Shown: positions 23,641-35,048 of the stretch, in pieces
Numbering within the stretch: position 1 is the first letter of the stretch
Layout of the letters: the number at the start of each line of letters is the position of its first letter
Assembly (NCBI GenBank): GCA_029204225.1
Contig: CM055097.1
Span: 27,947,192 to 28,011,191, forward strand
DNA from: Diphasiastrum complanatum
Lineage: Eukaryota; Streptophyta; Lycopodiopsida; Lycopodiales; Lycopodiaceae
Direction: 5' to 3'
Length of the DNA stretch: 64,000 nucleotides
The notes under the pieces: model-generated
Seen by the model: only the letters and a program-made list of their open reading frames with translations
The model's database searches: none
Told to the model about the DNA's origin: nothing
Program-made: the position numbers and the translations under genes

Positions 23641-24930
23641 GGAGAAGAGAGTGGAAGAAGAGTGTTGAAATTAGTATGGAGTGAATTCTTGAGCTTTTAG
23701 TTTTATGGATAGAACCTTTTGAATCTGTCACTATGAGAGGCTATGGATGATAGCTTGATGAGTACTAGCTCTCCAGACTGATTTCCACACACATTCTGAG
23801 CATGATATCAAAACTTTTGAGTGTTGATTTTTTCTCAATGCCTGCATGATCTATCACAAATCTAGTTTTGGGTGCACTGGATAATAGTCGAGTTGCATGT
23901 CTTTGGGAGCTCTGATCCTCAACTAACAGATTCTAGTGGTATTGAGACATATTTCTAGCATAATACCAACACACATACTAGCCACTACAGTGACTGATTT
24001 GGCTCATCAACTGCCACGGCCTTCAACATCCTTCCTCCTTGAAGAAGATACTCCTAGTACCTTGATGAACAGTGGGTCGTAAGAACTGAAATGATCTGTG
24101 TAAGGAGCTTGCTACCACGAACTACATATTGTTGTCATTAACTTCATGAGAAGGAGAGCGAGACATAGACTACCATCACAGCAGCTCCGCTTTTGGATTA
24201 ATGTGTATTTGTGGGACTTATCCATCGTTGAGACAAGAGCATTGGATTTTCATGCATTGAGGACCACATTATGAGCGTTGATATTTTATCAATGCATACT
24301 TCAGAGCGCTAGCCCTTGCCCTCTACATCAGATGCCTAAGCGCTGACCACCTGATGCTTGAGCACATTCTGAGCACTGGTTCACGGCTATTCTTGAGCAA
24401 TGATTTTTGACCTCCTACACTTGATATATGGGCGTTGATTTTTGACTACTACACCTGAGATCTGAGTGATGGCTTTGAAATTACGGGTCTTACTTTTCCA
24501 AGATGACATGAAACCGAGTGATGGTCAGAGATTTGAATGTGATTCATTATAGTTATCTGAGCACTGCTATAACTATAGCTTTTGAGCACCCATCTAAAGA
24601 TAGAAATCATGTTGCTTAGTTGATGATTCTGAACAGAAATCATACCTTTGACTGTGGACAACTCCTATACTGCCATACCAAGATCAGAGATCAGAGTGAG
24701 CGCACACTTGGCTATTGAAAAATTAGCACACTCTGGGGGAAGGCTTGAGACTAAAGTGATTTAATGCAGCATCTCCACTGCCTATTGTGAGCTTGGTGAC
24801 ACTTATTGTCACTATTAATGTACCTTTATCACTATCCATTGAAGATCACTCTATTTGCTGTTGATTGTTAGCAACCACTTGAGCACTGGATCTGAATACA
24901 AGCTGCAATGGAAAATCAGAGGCTCCAGTT
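23641..24930. repeat. Right internal segment of copy 2 with GAGCACTG-like motifs
   Basis: The words GAGCACTGG, GAGCATTGG, GAGCGTTGA and TGAGCAATG recur at irregular spacing between 24230 and 24890, the inverse orientation of the TGCTC/AGYG words of the left segment. I place the end of the element here only because the motif stops at about 24930. Confidence 0.4.
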
Positions 24931-25198
24931 GCTCAATCGCTGCTCAAGCAATATTTGGTTGTGATCATATGTTTCAACATATGTGTGAGCATCACCTTCA
25001 TTGCTGAGAACTTTGCATCATGCGGCCTTGAGTCTCGCACGTCCGCGTAGCACATCTCATCGTGGGGAGTCCCTACTGAGAGAGACATGCAACACATAGG
25101 GCACACGATACTGTGACTCCTACACCTCTCACACCTGAAATTCTCGGCACGTCCTCTTTCACCCCTCACATTTTTCCTACCTCTGGGACCCACTGCCC
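24931..25198. other. Unassigned, higher-GC flank
   Basis: A moderately GC-rich stretch before the next ORF. I recognise no motif. It may be the 5' part of the ORF that follows, in another exon or frame. Confidence 0.35.
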
Positions 25199-25669
25199 TT
25201 GAGTACACCTATCCTTCCGGCTATACTCTGTGAGGTCACACTTCACCACACCCCTTGGCTATTCTCCCTTCGTACCCCCCCCCTTGGCTATTCTCCCCTG
25301 CAACACACTACGTGCACCCCACATCCTCAATATTCTCCTGTCGGCAGGACATCTCCCATATCTGAGGCCACCCTTGTAGACACTCCTAAGGCCACATCTC
25401 CATCAGCTCAGTTCCCGCCTTCGTGTGACATAGACAGGAATGGTCACATCATTGAGGATGCTCGTGGTAAGAGGTTCATCTCGCGCATGAGAGAGATCAT
25501 GTATGTATACATGAGGGAGCTCATGCATATATACTTTCTCCGAGACATATTTCATGACTGGCATGATGACCGCAATGTTATTTATTTACTCATTCACCTA
25601 GTTTGTGATGACAGTTCACTCTTGAGCCGTACAATTTCGACGATGTATATAAATTGCGACAAGAGTTGA
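25199..25669 (+). CDS. Unidentified ORF, proline-rich then charged
   Basis: A 156-residue ORF. Residues 1-75 are rich in Pro, Thr, Ser and His with two near-repeats of PLGYSP/PWLFS type. Residues 80-156 are a mixed, helix-like tract with DRNGHIIEDARGKRF near the middle and FHDWHDDRNVIYLLIHLV near the end. The low-complexity head followed by a D-x-x-G-x-x-I-x-x-x-x-G-K-x-F phrase faintly recalls the start of the plant Transposase_24 domain, but the expected Trp-rich tail is missing and I would not assign it. There is no paralogue in the window. It may be a fragment of a decayed transposon gene. Confidence 0.3.
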   Translation: MSTPILPAILCEVTLHHTPWLFSLRTPPLGYSPLQHTTCTPHPQYSPVGRTSPISEATLVDTPKATSPSAQFPPSCDIDRNGHIIEDARGKRFISRMREIMYVYMRELMHIYFLRDIFHDWHDDRNVIYLLIHLVCDDSSLLSRTISTMYINCDKS

Positions 25670-25700
25670 TCAAAACATTTGTACAGAATGGCTAGCTTTT

Positions 25701-25907
25701 GTGCCTGAGCTTGAGGGCACTGTAAAGAATCATGCTCTTGTTTTAACATCCTTTCAAGTTGTTGAGGATGCAAAGTTTATTTTATACAATCAGAGAGGCA
25801 TACAAGTCCTTCCTAATACAAAGGAAGACGAAATTACAAGACATGAGATTGTTGCCATCACAGATCCTGATACTAATATAGAAAATAAAAATAACGTTAT
25901 TGAATAG
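25701..25907 (+). CDS. Unidentified short ORF, possible continuation
   Basis: 68 residues including PELEGTVKNHALVLTSFQVV and GIQVLPNTKEDEITRHEIV. The composition is protein-like with an acidic end. It begins 32 bases after the preceding ORF in a different frame and could be a second exon or a frameshifted continuation. I do not recognise the family. Confidence 0.25.
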   Translation: MPELEGTVKNHALVLTSFQVVEDAKFILYNQRGIQVLPNTKEDEITRHEIVAITDPDTNIENKNNVIE

Positions 25908-28050
25908 GATTTCAATTGTAAACGTGTATATATTACCATCCAGAAAAGGAGACAGAATCATACATGTAAACAAGCCATTTATGGGACTTTTATTGATATC
26001 AATATAGATTCTTACAATCAAGTTGCGTCCATAGTACAATACTAGATTACAATTTTTCTACATTGATAAAAGACAAGATTCTTGTTTTCATCTTGAGTAA
26101 TGATGATGGACGTGTATTTTTTTATAGTATATCTCAGTGTTCTTCCATCAGTTGGATAGTTTCACCAATATCTCTGCATTTGATCTTGAGCTCTTGTCTT
26201 TTACATACCTGCATAAATTTAACACAAAGTATGTTACATTTTGTATAAAGATTATACGAGCAATTTTTGACAGAAATTATACAAAAAGAATAGAGTGTTT
26301 ACAGTTACTTACGAGTTTTCCATTTGAAATGAATCTGAAGTTTGAAAGTATATCATCTTGTAGGAGCAGCAGTTCCTACCTGTTGTAATTTAGGCTCCAA
26401 TCCTCTTCCACCTCAACACATGTCAAAAGTGCATCGTTGTATATTATTTCAATCTTTTTTCACTTAGAATGTCCATTGGCTTCCAAGTCTTGATCGAGTG
26501 GCACCCATATACCCTTGTTCTTTTTCCATCTTTGATAATGGAGGCATAAGCTCAACATTTGCTTTTCTATTTGATAGCAAAAGCACATGGAAGACATTTT
26601 AATTCTACATTCTATTTCTCCATCTAATTTTTTGTCTCAACCTTCATCCATAAGTTCAGATAATAAACTATCTGATAAATTTTTGCATACAAACATTGTT
26701 GGAGTTTTGTGTACATTGACACTTGAAAAGAAATTGACAAATATATTCAAAGAAATAAACCAACTTATTCGGACTGTTTTTGAACCCATGCTTATCTTTA
26801 ATGAATTTTTTATATCATTATATCGTTTGCAACAAAATGATTTTGATACTGCAGTATCTGGAGCAACCCATTCATCACTTTCCAAACTAGGTAATGGAAT
26901 TGGGACTATTTGCCCAAAATTTCCACTTATATGAGGAATGTACATTGATTCATAAAAGAAGATTCCACAATCAGCAAGATCTTTTGCAATTCTACCTCTA
27001 TACTGTAGATGTCCAATATCAGTGTATACTACATCTAACACACCTGCAAGAGATCCACTTGACTCTCATTCATTTATATTGGATGGATATAAATCTGCAA
27101 GAGAAAAATGATCAGATTGGCAAGTTTAATAATAGATGATAAAGAATGACGAAAAAATTAAAGTATTATAACATATCGATATTCACAATTGTTTTTTTTG
27201 TGATCTTGACGGTTGAATCCTTGCACATTTATCTCTGAATGCATATATACATGTTGGACTAAAATTTCGAAAATAGATTTTCCTCCTGATGATGTTCTGA
27301 AATCCAAAATTTTGTCCGTCCAATAAGATCGAAATGATAGTTTTGTTCTTTTGCTTTTTTGAAATGTTCATTTTGATGATGGATGCATTAGAACCCAAGA
27401 GTTTTTTGAATATTTTTTTGACACCCATAATCCATTGTCATCTTTCTCATTGAAGAGAATCATAGAGTCAATTGAGGAGCACGGCTTCTTGATGGCGCCA
27501 TTCGTTATGTGCAAGCCAAAATTTGAAACACTGAACTATGAATCTGAGAATATGTGTAGGCAAAAAGCCATGAATCTGAAAATATGTAGGCAAAAATTTG
27601 AAACACTGAACTATTTGGTGCTACAAGTTAACTCTAGTTAGCCTTGTAAACCATTATTTGACAATATAATTACATTCATGTTACATCAATTTTCTCAATC
27701 CAACCATTTGTCATATTCATTTTCAATATTTTTGGGCCTCTTTGGGCAGTGATGAGCTAGAGGGGTAGGCCGCAACATCCAATAGCATTTCAACATGTTG
27801 CCCGACGAAACATTTATATATTAAAAAAAAATTGTATTTTATCTATCTCTGAGAAACGCTACATTACATAGATGCTTGATATCAAGGTTTTTATTGGTCC
27901 ACATGGCTACGAAAATGAGAAAAAAAATAAAAAGGCATCTTTTTCAGAGGCCCTCGTCAGGCTTTAAGTATCTCTAATATGAGTGTAAACAATAAATTCA
28001 AATAAATGAGTTTAGGGTCGAACAAAGTAAGTCACTCCTTACATTTAACC
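25908..28050. other. AT-rich, unidentified; open frames mainly on minus strand
   Basis: The minus strand has open stretches at 27183-27428 and 26637-27041 (the latter includes FGQIVPIPLPSLESDEWVAP) that read like diluted coding sequence. They are separated by stops and cannot be joined with confidence. No known domain is recognisable. 27430-28050 shows nothing. Confidence 0.3.
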
Positions 28051-28587
<537 letters not shown>

Positions 28588-28638
28588 ATTGTGTTGATTT
28601 GTGTGCATTCAGTTGTGTGTGTGTGGTGATCTGTGTGT

Positions 28639-28672
<34 letters not shown>

Positions 28673-28756
28673 GAGACAGAGAGTGTGAGGGACGGAGAGA
28701 GAGAGGATTTGTGTGTGTGCACTGTGTGTGTGTGTGTGAGTTTAGGATTTAGGCGT

Positions 28757-28792
28757 TTGGGTTTGGGGTTTAGGGTTTAGGGTGGGAGAGAG
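28757..28792 (+). repeat. Short TTTAGGG-like stretch
   Basis: GGGTTTGGGGTTTAGGGTTTAGGG: two perfect plant telomere-type units plus variants. It is too short to be a telomere remnant with certainty; telo-box-like elements also occur in plant promoters. Confidence 0.6.
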
Positions 28793-28825
28793 AGCTTGGG
28801 TTCTCATGCTTATGTGTGTGTGTGC

Positions 28826-28828
<3 letters not shown>

Positions 28829-28860
<32 letters not shown>
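28829..28860 (+). repeat. (GA)n run directly before an ATG
   Basis: About 32 bp of GA immediately upstream of ATGGCTGC at 28861. GA-rich leaders are common in plant genes and bind BPC/GAGA-type factors; that function is inferred only. Confidence 0.9.
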
Positions 28861-28865
<5 letters not shown>

Positions 28866-29316
28866 TGCTCGTCCCATTTGGAATGAGGTGGAGGTGATGC
28901 CCGACAAAAAGTGGCGTTGCCCTTTTTGTCGAAAGCAGTTCACACGGAACGCCTCTCGGGTTCGAGCACATCTGGGGGGGTTGCGAGTCCGATCCACGGG
29001 GGGACGCTACAGGATCGGCATTTGTATGGTCATCCCCGCTGCGGAGAGAGCTCGCATTATGGAGACATATTTTGAGACAGCTGTTGAGCCCGACGAGTAG
29101 TCCACAGATGTCGTGGACTCTATTTCTACTGGTGCACCCACTACCTCCGCCCCTGCCACTGGTACACCCACCGCCCCCACCGTCGCATCTGCACTTGCCA
29201 CTGCCGCTGCATCTGCACCCGCCCCCCGCCCCCCCCCCCCCCCCCCCCCCGCCTCCGCTAGTACTCCCCATGGATCCATGGCCTCCACTACTGCACCTAC
29301 GCCTCTACTCCTATAG
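28861..29316 (+). pseudogene. BED-type zinc finger sequence (hAT-like or domesticated), 5' part
   Basis: The first 79 residues begin MAARPIWNEVE and carry C20-P-F-C23 followed by RKQFTRNASRVRAHLGG with H37, then a Cys at 55 in IGICMVIPAAERARIM. This is the Cx2C...H...C arrangement with the (R/K)xxxHLxG and C-xx-(I/V)P signatures of plant BED fingers, found in hAT transposases and in host proteins derived from them. A single TAG at 29098 interrupts a frame that otherwise continues through a Thr/Ala/Pro-rich linker containing a run of about 20 C to 29316. GGTATATTT at about 29315 could be a donor site. The transposase core is absent. The continuation appears at 35049, on the far side of a copia insertion. 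Confidence 0.7.
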
Positions 29317-29424
29317 GTATATTTCCTTGCTCTGTCGTTTTGCTTTCGCATTGGTTTGAGACATTCAGTTGAATGCCCTCACGGTTGCTTCGGCTATTCT
29401 CACGAATGATTGACTTGTGTAGGT
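29317..29424. other. Gap between BED 5' part and the copia LTR
   Basis: Non-coding, possibly an intron remnant of the BED-finger sequence. Confidence 0.4.
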
Positions 29425-30594
29425 TGTTGGAAAAATAGAGAAGGCTAGAATAGCTCAAAATTAGGATTCAGGACCCTAGAAATGCCATTTTTAAGGACTA
29501 CTTAAGCCTAACAGATCTAGGAATGAAACATGCATCTGAAACACACATAAAACAACAAGTTGTAGATCATAAGAATGATCTTAATTCTATCATATTTGAG
29601 CTCTATTCATTGTCTATTAAATGAATTAAGATGTGAACTTTTCCCTACTTGGTGGCTACATCAAATAGGTGCCTCAGGTCTGAAAAATCAGATTCTGATC
29701 AGACTTCTATATGACTTCTAATCACTATGAAAGAAAGAGCCTATGCAAGAGAAACCACTAGCAAAAGATCCTATTCAATTCTGACAATTTATGAGAGAGT
29801 TAGGATGATATTTGGAAATCAGATCCAGCGCCCTACTTCAAATGGTTGGATGGCTGCCCTGCTTCCAAAGTAGTGAGAAGTCGGAGAAGATCTGAGATGG
29901 AGCATCGTCCTCTATGGATCAGCTTGCAACAGATCTCATGCAAATCTGACAAGATTTGAGAGAGAAATGAATGATTGAGCAAAACAGAACCAACGCCCTC
30001 CTCCAAATGGTTTGATTGTTGTCCTAGCTCAGATTTGCTCAGATTCAAGGTGGGAATGACCTGACTAGTAGCGTCCTCCTCCAACTAACAAATTGCAACT
30101 ATTGTCATTGAATTCTGATGAGGGAAGAAGGAGTAACAAACAAAAAACCAGATCAGATCCTCCTGCGAGCTACTACAAGAATTGAGATGAAGAATAGAAC
30201 AAGATGATGAAGAGAGAAAGATTATTCCAAAAATCACACTTCTCCAAATTGTGGAGGTTCTATTTGTAAGAATTTGTGTATGTACAAGGAATGGCATGCT
30301 ATTGCCAAGTGTCCAAGATAGGTGGCAATTTGCATGTCTAATTGCATGTGTCTAATTTGTCATGCATGCATCTTGCATGTTGCATGCAAACTAGGATATG
30401 TGGCAAACTAACTTTTTCTCCCCCATGCACATGTGCATGGGGTTCTACCAAACTCAAGTGGGTATGTGGCATCAACATGCAAGTGGGCCTCCCACGAGTT
30501 TGCACAAAAAAAATTTGCCTAAGTTTGGGCCTCAAAGTATTTTTGTACCCATGTGACAAGTTCTATTTATTTAACAAGGTTTACAAGTTCAACA
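29425..30594 (-). repeat. 3' LTR of the copia element
   Basis: On the plus strand it begins TGTTGGAAAAATAG and ends AAGTTCAACA, i.e. TG...CA ends in either direction, about 1170 bp. Positions 29712-30594 match 34167-35048 closely. Confidence 0.85.
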
Positions 30595-30607
30595 ACTCCC
30601 CCTTATA
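30595..30607 (-). promoter_or_regulatory. Polypurine tract of the copia element
   Basis: On the minus strand TATAAGGGGGAGT lies directly before the LTR start at 30594. Confidence 0.75.
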
Positions 30608-30687
30608 CCTGTTTAAATAAATAACTCCCAAAGCCTCCCGATGCCTTTCAAATAAGCTTTTGTCCAAAGGTTTGGTGAAGATGTCGG

Positions 30688-31053
30688 CTACCATATCCTC
30701 ACTTGGTACATACTCAACCTTGATGATTTGTTTTTCAACCAAATTCTGATGTGATGATATCTCATTCCTATGTGTTTGATTCTTGGATGAAATACTGAAT
30801 CCTTGCTTAGTTGGATAGTTGAAGTGTTATCCATGAGAAGTAAGTAAGGATTTTCTTGAAAGACACCAAGCTGGTTTGAAATATCTTGCATCCATAAGAT
30901 CTCATTGCACGCCTTCGCTGCTGCTACATATTCTGATTCACAAGAAGATTGAGCAACAATTGATTGCTTTTTACATGCCCATGAAATGGTTGCACCTGTA
31001 ACTAGACAAACACATCCAGAGATGCTTTTTGAATCATCCTTTTGGACATCCAA
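30688..31053 (-). pseudogene. Copia RNase H
   Basis: The frame reads SISGCVCLVTGATISWACKK, then QSIVAQSSCESEYVAAAKAC with the catalytic-site Glu, then LLMDNTSTIQLSKDSVFHPR and IKHIGMRYHHIR, all standard copia RNase H motifs. The N-terminal catalytic Asp region lies in the adjoining frame as YTYASWMS where YSDADWA is usual, so the first Asp is lost. A frameshift near 31050 separates it from the reverse transcriptase. Confidence 0.88.
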
Positions 31054-31733
31054 CTTGCATATGTATAGGTGATTATCTCTATACTCTTGTCATGGGAAAA
31101 ATAAAGTCCATGGTTTATAGAATGCTTGAGATATTTCAAAACATGTTGCGCTAACTTCCAATGCTTCAATCCTGGATTAGCATTAAACTGACTAAGGCTA
31201 AAAACTGAAAAAGCTATTTCAGGCCTAGTCCAGGTTGCTAGATATATAAGAGAACCAATAAGATGCTGATAAGGAATAAGAGCCATTTGTTCTTTTTCTT
31301 CCCCGGTTGTAGGAGAATCATCCTTTGATAGTACGGTTCCTGTAGGCATAAAAACCATTTTCCCCTTACAATCCTGCATGTTAAACCTATCAAGAAGCTT
31401 TGAAATATAGAGAGATTGATGTAGGAAATAGCTAGAGCCTTCCTTTTCGATTTGCACCCCAAGATAAACCTTGGCTTCTCCCACATCAGCAATTTCAAAT
31501 ATAGAGGATATTTGTTTCTTGACTATCTCCATATTTTTTGTGGACTTAGTAGCAATCAATGTATCATCAACATAAACTCCAATTATTATTATTTCCCCAT
31601 TAAGGTACTTAGTATAAACATTTGGATCAGCACTAGTGGGAGTAAAACCAAGAAATTTCAAACTTTCATCCTTCTTTTGGAACCAAACCTTGCTGATTGC
31701 TTTAGGCCATATATGCTCCCTCTCAGAGAGCAA
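31002..31733 (-). pseudogene. Copia reverse transcriptase, C-terminal part
   Basis: DPNVYTKYLNGEIIIIGVYV leads into the catalytic YVDD box (VYVDDTLIA). Then come FEIADVGEAKVYLGVQIE, YISKLLDRFNM, YQHLIGSLIYLATWTRPEIA and HWKLAQHVLKYLK, all typical of the copia palm, thumb and connection. This frame is one shift away from the N-terminal RT part in the upstream ORF, with the break near 31670. Confidence 0.9.
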
Positions 31734-33388
31734 AAATAATTAGGAAATTCATGGGATGTAAATCCCTCGGGCTGCTCCATATATAGCTCCTCTTGTAATT
31801 CTCCATAAAGGTAGGCTGTTTTTTCATCCACTAAGTGGACAGTTAAACCATGTTGGGCAGCAAATGCAAAAATATATCTCACACTAGAATGTTTGATAAC
31901 CAGGGAAAAAGTGTCAAAGTAATCTATACCAAACTTTTGAGTAAAACCTTTTGCCACCAATTGAGCTTTATATCGATTGATCTTGTTGTCTGGTCCAAAC
32001 TTGTGTCGAAATATCCATTTGCATTTGATTGCTTTCCTTCCTTCTGGTAGAGGTTGGAGATTCCATACTTTCCTTCGATGCATGGAATCTATTTCATCTT
32101 GCATGGCCAGCAACCACTTGTCCTTTTCCTTTCCTCCTATAGCTTCCTTATAGGATTCGGGTTCTCCTGCAAAACAACATGCCTCTACAAGGTAGTTGTG
32201 TTGATTTTCCCTCATGGGCTCCTTACCAAGCCTTGAGGATCTTCGAAGTAGTTCTTCAGGTATATCTCCATGCTGAATTCTCCTTGGTCTTGTTGAGCTT
32301 CCTGGATCTTGCACGTCATCATGTAAATCTACATATGGTTCTGCACTTGGTTCAGATACTTCAGAAACAAATGGATCATAAAATTCAAATCCCATTTTAT
32401 CTATGTTATCTAGAAATTTGTCTTCTTCAAAGATAACTTCTCTACATTCCATAGTAGTATCTTCTGAAGGGAAATAGACTCTGTAATAAGAAGTACTATT
32501 TACATAACCAATAAATATACCTACTTTGGAATGTTGGTCCAGCTTTGTCCTTTTGTCCTTAGGCACAAATACATGTGCTAGGCATCCGAAAACTCTTGCA
32601 TGAGCAATACTAGGCTTCCTTCCCCACCATAATTCATATGGAGGTTTTGGATATAGAGAAGCTTTCAATACTCGATTGAAGAGGTAATTGGCTGCTCCAA
32701 CTGCATCGGCCCAATAAGTTCTTGGAAGATGTGCATGTGCAAGCATGCACTTAGCTGCCTCCACCAGAGTCTGATTTCTTCTTTCGGCAACTCCATTATG
32801 TTGGGGAGTATAAGCTGCAGTCACCTGATGTGTAATGCCCTTTTGTCTGCAATAGTCTAGAAATTCATTAGATATGTATTCTCCTGCTCCATCACATCTT
32901 AAAAGAATGAGTTTGTGTTTTGTGGTCCTTTCTGCAAAAGCTTGAAATTCCTTGAACATTTCAAATGCCTTGGATCTTTGCTTCAAGAAATACACAATAC
33001 ACATTCTTGTATAATCATCTATGAACGTAATGAAGTATTGAGCATCATCTAAAGAAGGAACATTCATAGGACCACAAATATCTGTATGAACCATTTCTAA
33101 AGGCCTCTTAGCTCGAAAACCTTGCTTGTTAAAAGGAGATCTGTGCATCTTCCCTTTATAACAAGCATCACACTGGAGATTAGTGATTCCTTCTTGGATC
33201 TTACATCCAACAAAATGGCCTGCTAAACTTCTTTCATGAAGTGACTTCAAAGATACATGACATAATTTTCTATGCCATAGAAAATCTAAGTCTGACACTA
33301 CATGCAACTCTTCTTTATTTGGTAAAACCTCTAAATAATAAAGGTTATTTCTTCTCCTTGCATGAGTTACAATAGACTTTGTCTTCAT
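31658..33388 (-). pseudogene. Copia integrase and reverse transcriptase N-terminal part
   Basis: A 576-residue frame. The GAG-pre-integrase motif LWHRKLCHVSLKSL is near residue 37, followed by the CxxC part of the zinc domain. The integrase core has HTDICGPM (Asp), LRCDGAGEYISNEF (Asp) and HNGVAERRNQTLVE (Glu), so the DDE triad is intact. Then comes PPYELWWGRKPSIAHARVFG, and RT starts at WLLAMQDEIDSM with KCKWIFRHK and RYKAQLVAKGFTQ. The frame ends shortly after IYGLKQSAR because of a frameshift. This is the best-preserved retroelement ORF in the window. Confidence 0.92.
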
Positions 33389-33446
33389 GTTCTAAGACTC
33401 GACATACATCTGTATATTACTTTAGCTACAGAAATAAGGTCTTTCA

Positions 33447-34166
33447 TTAAGGAACATAGAGAGCTCTAATTAGAACTAACATCCCCTTGGAAGTTCTAAG
33501 TTTTAGATCCCCTATTCCCTCAACTTTATGCATGCTACCATCTCCTAATATTACTTGCTTTTCATAAGAGATGGGGGAAAGATTTGACACAATATTTTTA
33601 CTAGAAACTATATGTGAGGTGGCACCCAAGTCAAGCACCATCTCAATCTCTGAATCAATTGAAGAGACCATATTGCATTCTTCATGTTCATTGCTCATGT
33701 AGGTGCATGAAAGTTCTTCGGCTGATTTGGATGCCTCTCCAGCTTCAAAAGTAGAATTGTCTTCCACAAGGTGTGCCTTTGACTTTCCTTTCTTCTTCCT
33801 TGGGTTTTGCTCGCAATAGATGGCTGCATGTCCGGTGATGTTGCAATGGATGCATGGTATCTTTGGATTACACCAGCATTTGGTGGGTAAGTGGCCATCT
33901 TTCCCACAATAGTCACATGTGGGTTTTGGCCCCTTCTCTTTGCTCTTCTTCGACTTATGCTTCTTCTTCTTCTTGTCTCCCGGATTGGTGAAGTAGGCTT
34001 CTTGTAACTTACTTTCATGCTGATGTCGGGCTGCTCTTTCCCTCCTGAGGTGATCTTCTTCAATCACTGCATTACTTGCTTCTTCAAAACTCATATTAGG
34101 TGTCCTTGCTAGAATTTTCTAAGTGAGTCAAAAGAAGTGGGAAGAGCAACAAGAAAAATAGACATA
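33447..34166 (-). pseudogene. Copia gag C-terminal part and protease
   Basis: From the high-coordinate end: SIFLVALPTSFDSLRK (gag helix) in one frame, then after a shift SFEEASNAVIEEDHLRRERA. A Lys-rich stretch follows, then two CCHC-like knuckles (CDYCGKDGHLPTKC and CIHCNITGHAAIYC), an acidic linker, and the protease with VLDLGATSHIVSS, where copia elements have DSGATSH. The Ser of the active-site triplet is Leu here. The gag N-terminus is missing because of the deletion junction at about 34167. Confidence 0.88.
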
Positions 34167-35048
34167 TGACTTCTATTCACTATAAAAGAAAGAGGCTATG
34201 CAAGAGAAACCACTAGCAAAAGATCCTATTCAATTCTGACAATTTATGAGAGAGTTAGGATAATATTTGGAAATCAGATCCAGCACCCTACTTCAAATGG
34301 TTGGATGGTTGCCCTGCTTCCAAAGTAGTGAGAACTGCGTGGGAGAAGATCTGAGATGGCCTCCTCTATGGATCAGCTTGCAACAGATCTCATGCAAATC
34401 TGACAAGATTTGAGAGAAAAATGAATGATTGAGCAAAACAGAACCAATGCCCTCCTCCAAATGGTTTGATTGTTGTCTTGGCTCATATTTGCTCAGATTC
34501 AAGGTGGGAATGACCTGACTAGTAGCGCCCTCCTCCAACTAACAGATTGCAACTATTGTCACTGAATTTTAATGAGGGAAGAAGGAGTAACAAACAAAAA
34601 ACCAGATCGGATCCTCCTGCGAGCTACTACAAAAATTGAGATGAAGAATAGAACAAGATGATGAAGAGAGAAAGATTATTCCAAAAATCACACTTCTCCA
34701 AATCGTGGAGGTTCTATTTATAAGAAATTGTGTATGTACAAGGCATGGCATGCTATTGCCAAGTGTCCAAGATAGGTGGCAATTTGCATGTCTAATTGCA
34801 TGTGTCTAATTTGTCATGCATGCATCTTGCATGTGGCATGAAAACTAGGATATGTGGCAAATTAACTTTTTCTCCCCCATGCATGTGTGCATGGGGGTCT
34901 ACCAAACTCAAGTGGGTATGTGGCATCAACATGCAATGGGGCCTCCCACGAGTTTGCAAAAAACAAATTTGCCTAAGTTTGGGCTTCAAAGTATTTTTGT
35001 ACGCATGTGACAAGTTCTATTTATTTTACAAGGTTTACAAGTTCAACA
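34167..35048 (-). repeat. Truncated 5' LTR of the copia element
   Basis: About 882 bp matching 29712-30594. The part equivalent to 29425-29711 is missing and the sequence jumps straight into gag. Confidence 0.85.

Larger units (their letters stand above)
16859..24930. mobile_element. Large fold-back element, copy 2 (right end missing)
   Basis: It opens with the same terminal repeat as copy 1 (TTAGGGATTTTTCC at about 16861) and runs parallel to it through 17100-18500. Then it has an internal segment, an inner inverted arm (about 20640-21960), a centre, and the inverted right arm (about 22216-23640). Beyond that the right side carries GAGCACTG-like motifs that mirror the left internal segment, but I find no right terminal repeat, so the right end is deleted or diverged. 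There is no transposase ORF. Having two copies with the same architecture supports a real family and not a chance local inversion. Confidence 0.68.
29425..35048 (-). mobile_element. Ty1/copia LTR retrotransposon, minus strand, internally deleted
   Basis: The two LTRs share their outer (5') part. In the element's own orientation both start TGTTGAACTTGTAAACC (at 35048 and 30594). The gene order is gag, protease, integrase, reverse transcriptase, RNase H, which is the copia order. The 5' LTR (34167-35048) is cut short and joined directly to the middle of gag. Its U5 end, the primer site and the gag N-terminus are therefore missing, while the 3' LTR (29425-30594) is full length. Flanks TAGGT and CGGGT match at only 3 of 5 positions, so the target duplication is eroded or absent. 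Confidence 0.9.

Noticed and set aside
24449-24661. Minus-strand ORF of 70 residues
   Set aside because: Lies in the motif-rich internal part of the fold-back element and shows no protein signature.
28757-28792. Telomere fusion remnant
   Set aside because: Only two perfect TTTAGGG units; far too short to separate from promoter telo-boxes or chance.
29113-29316. Independent gene beginning at an internal ATG (Thr/Ala/Pro-rich)
   Set aside because: It is in the same frame as the BED finger and separated only by one stop, so it is better read as the same broken sequence.
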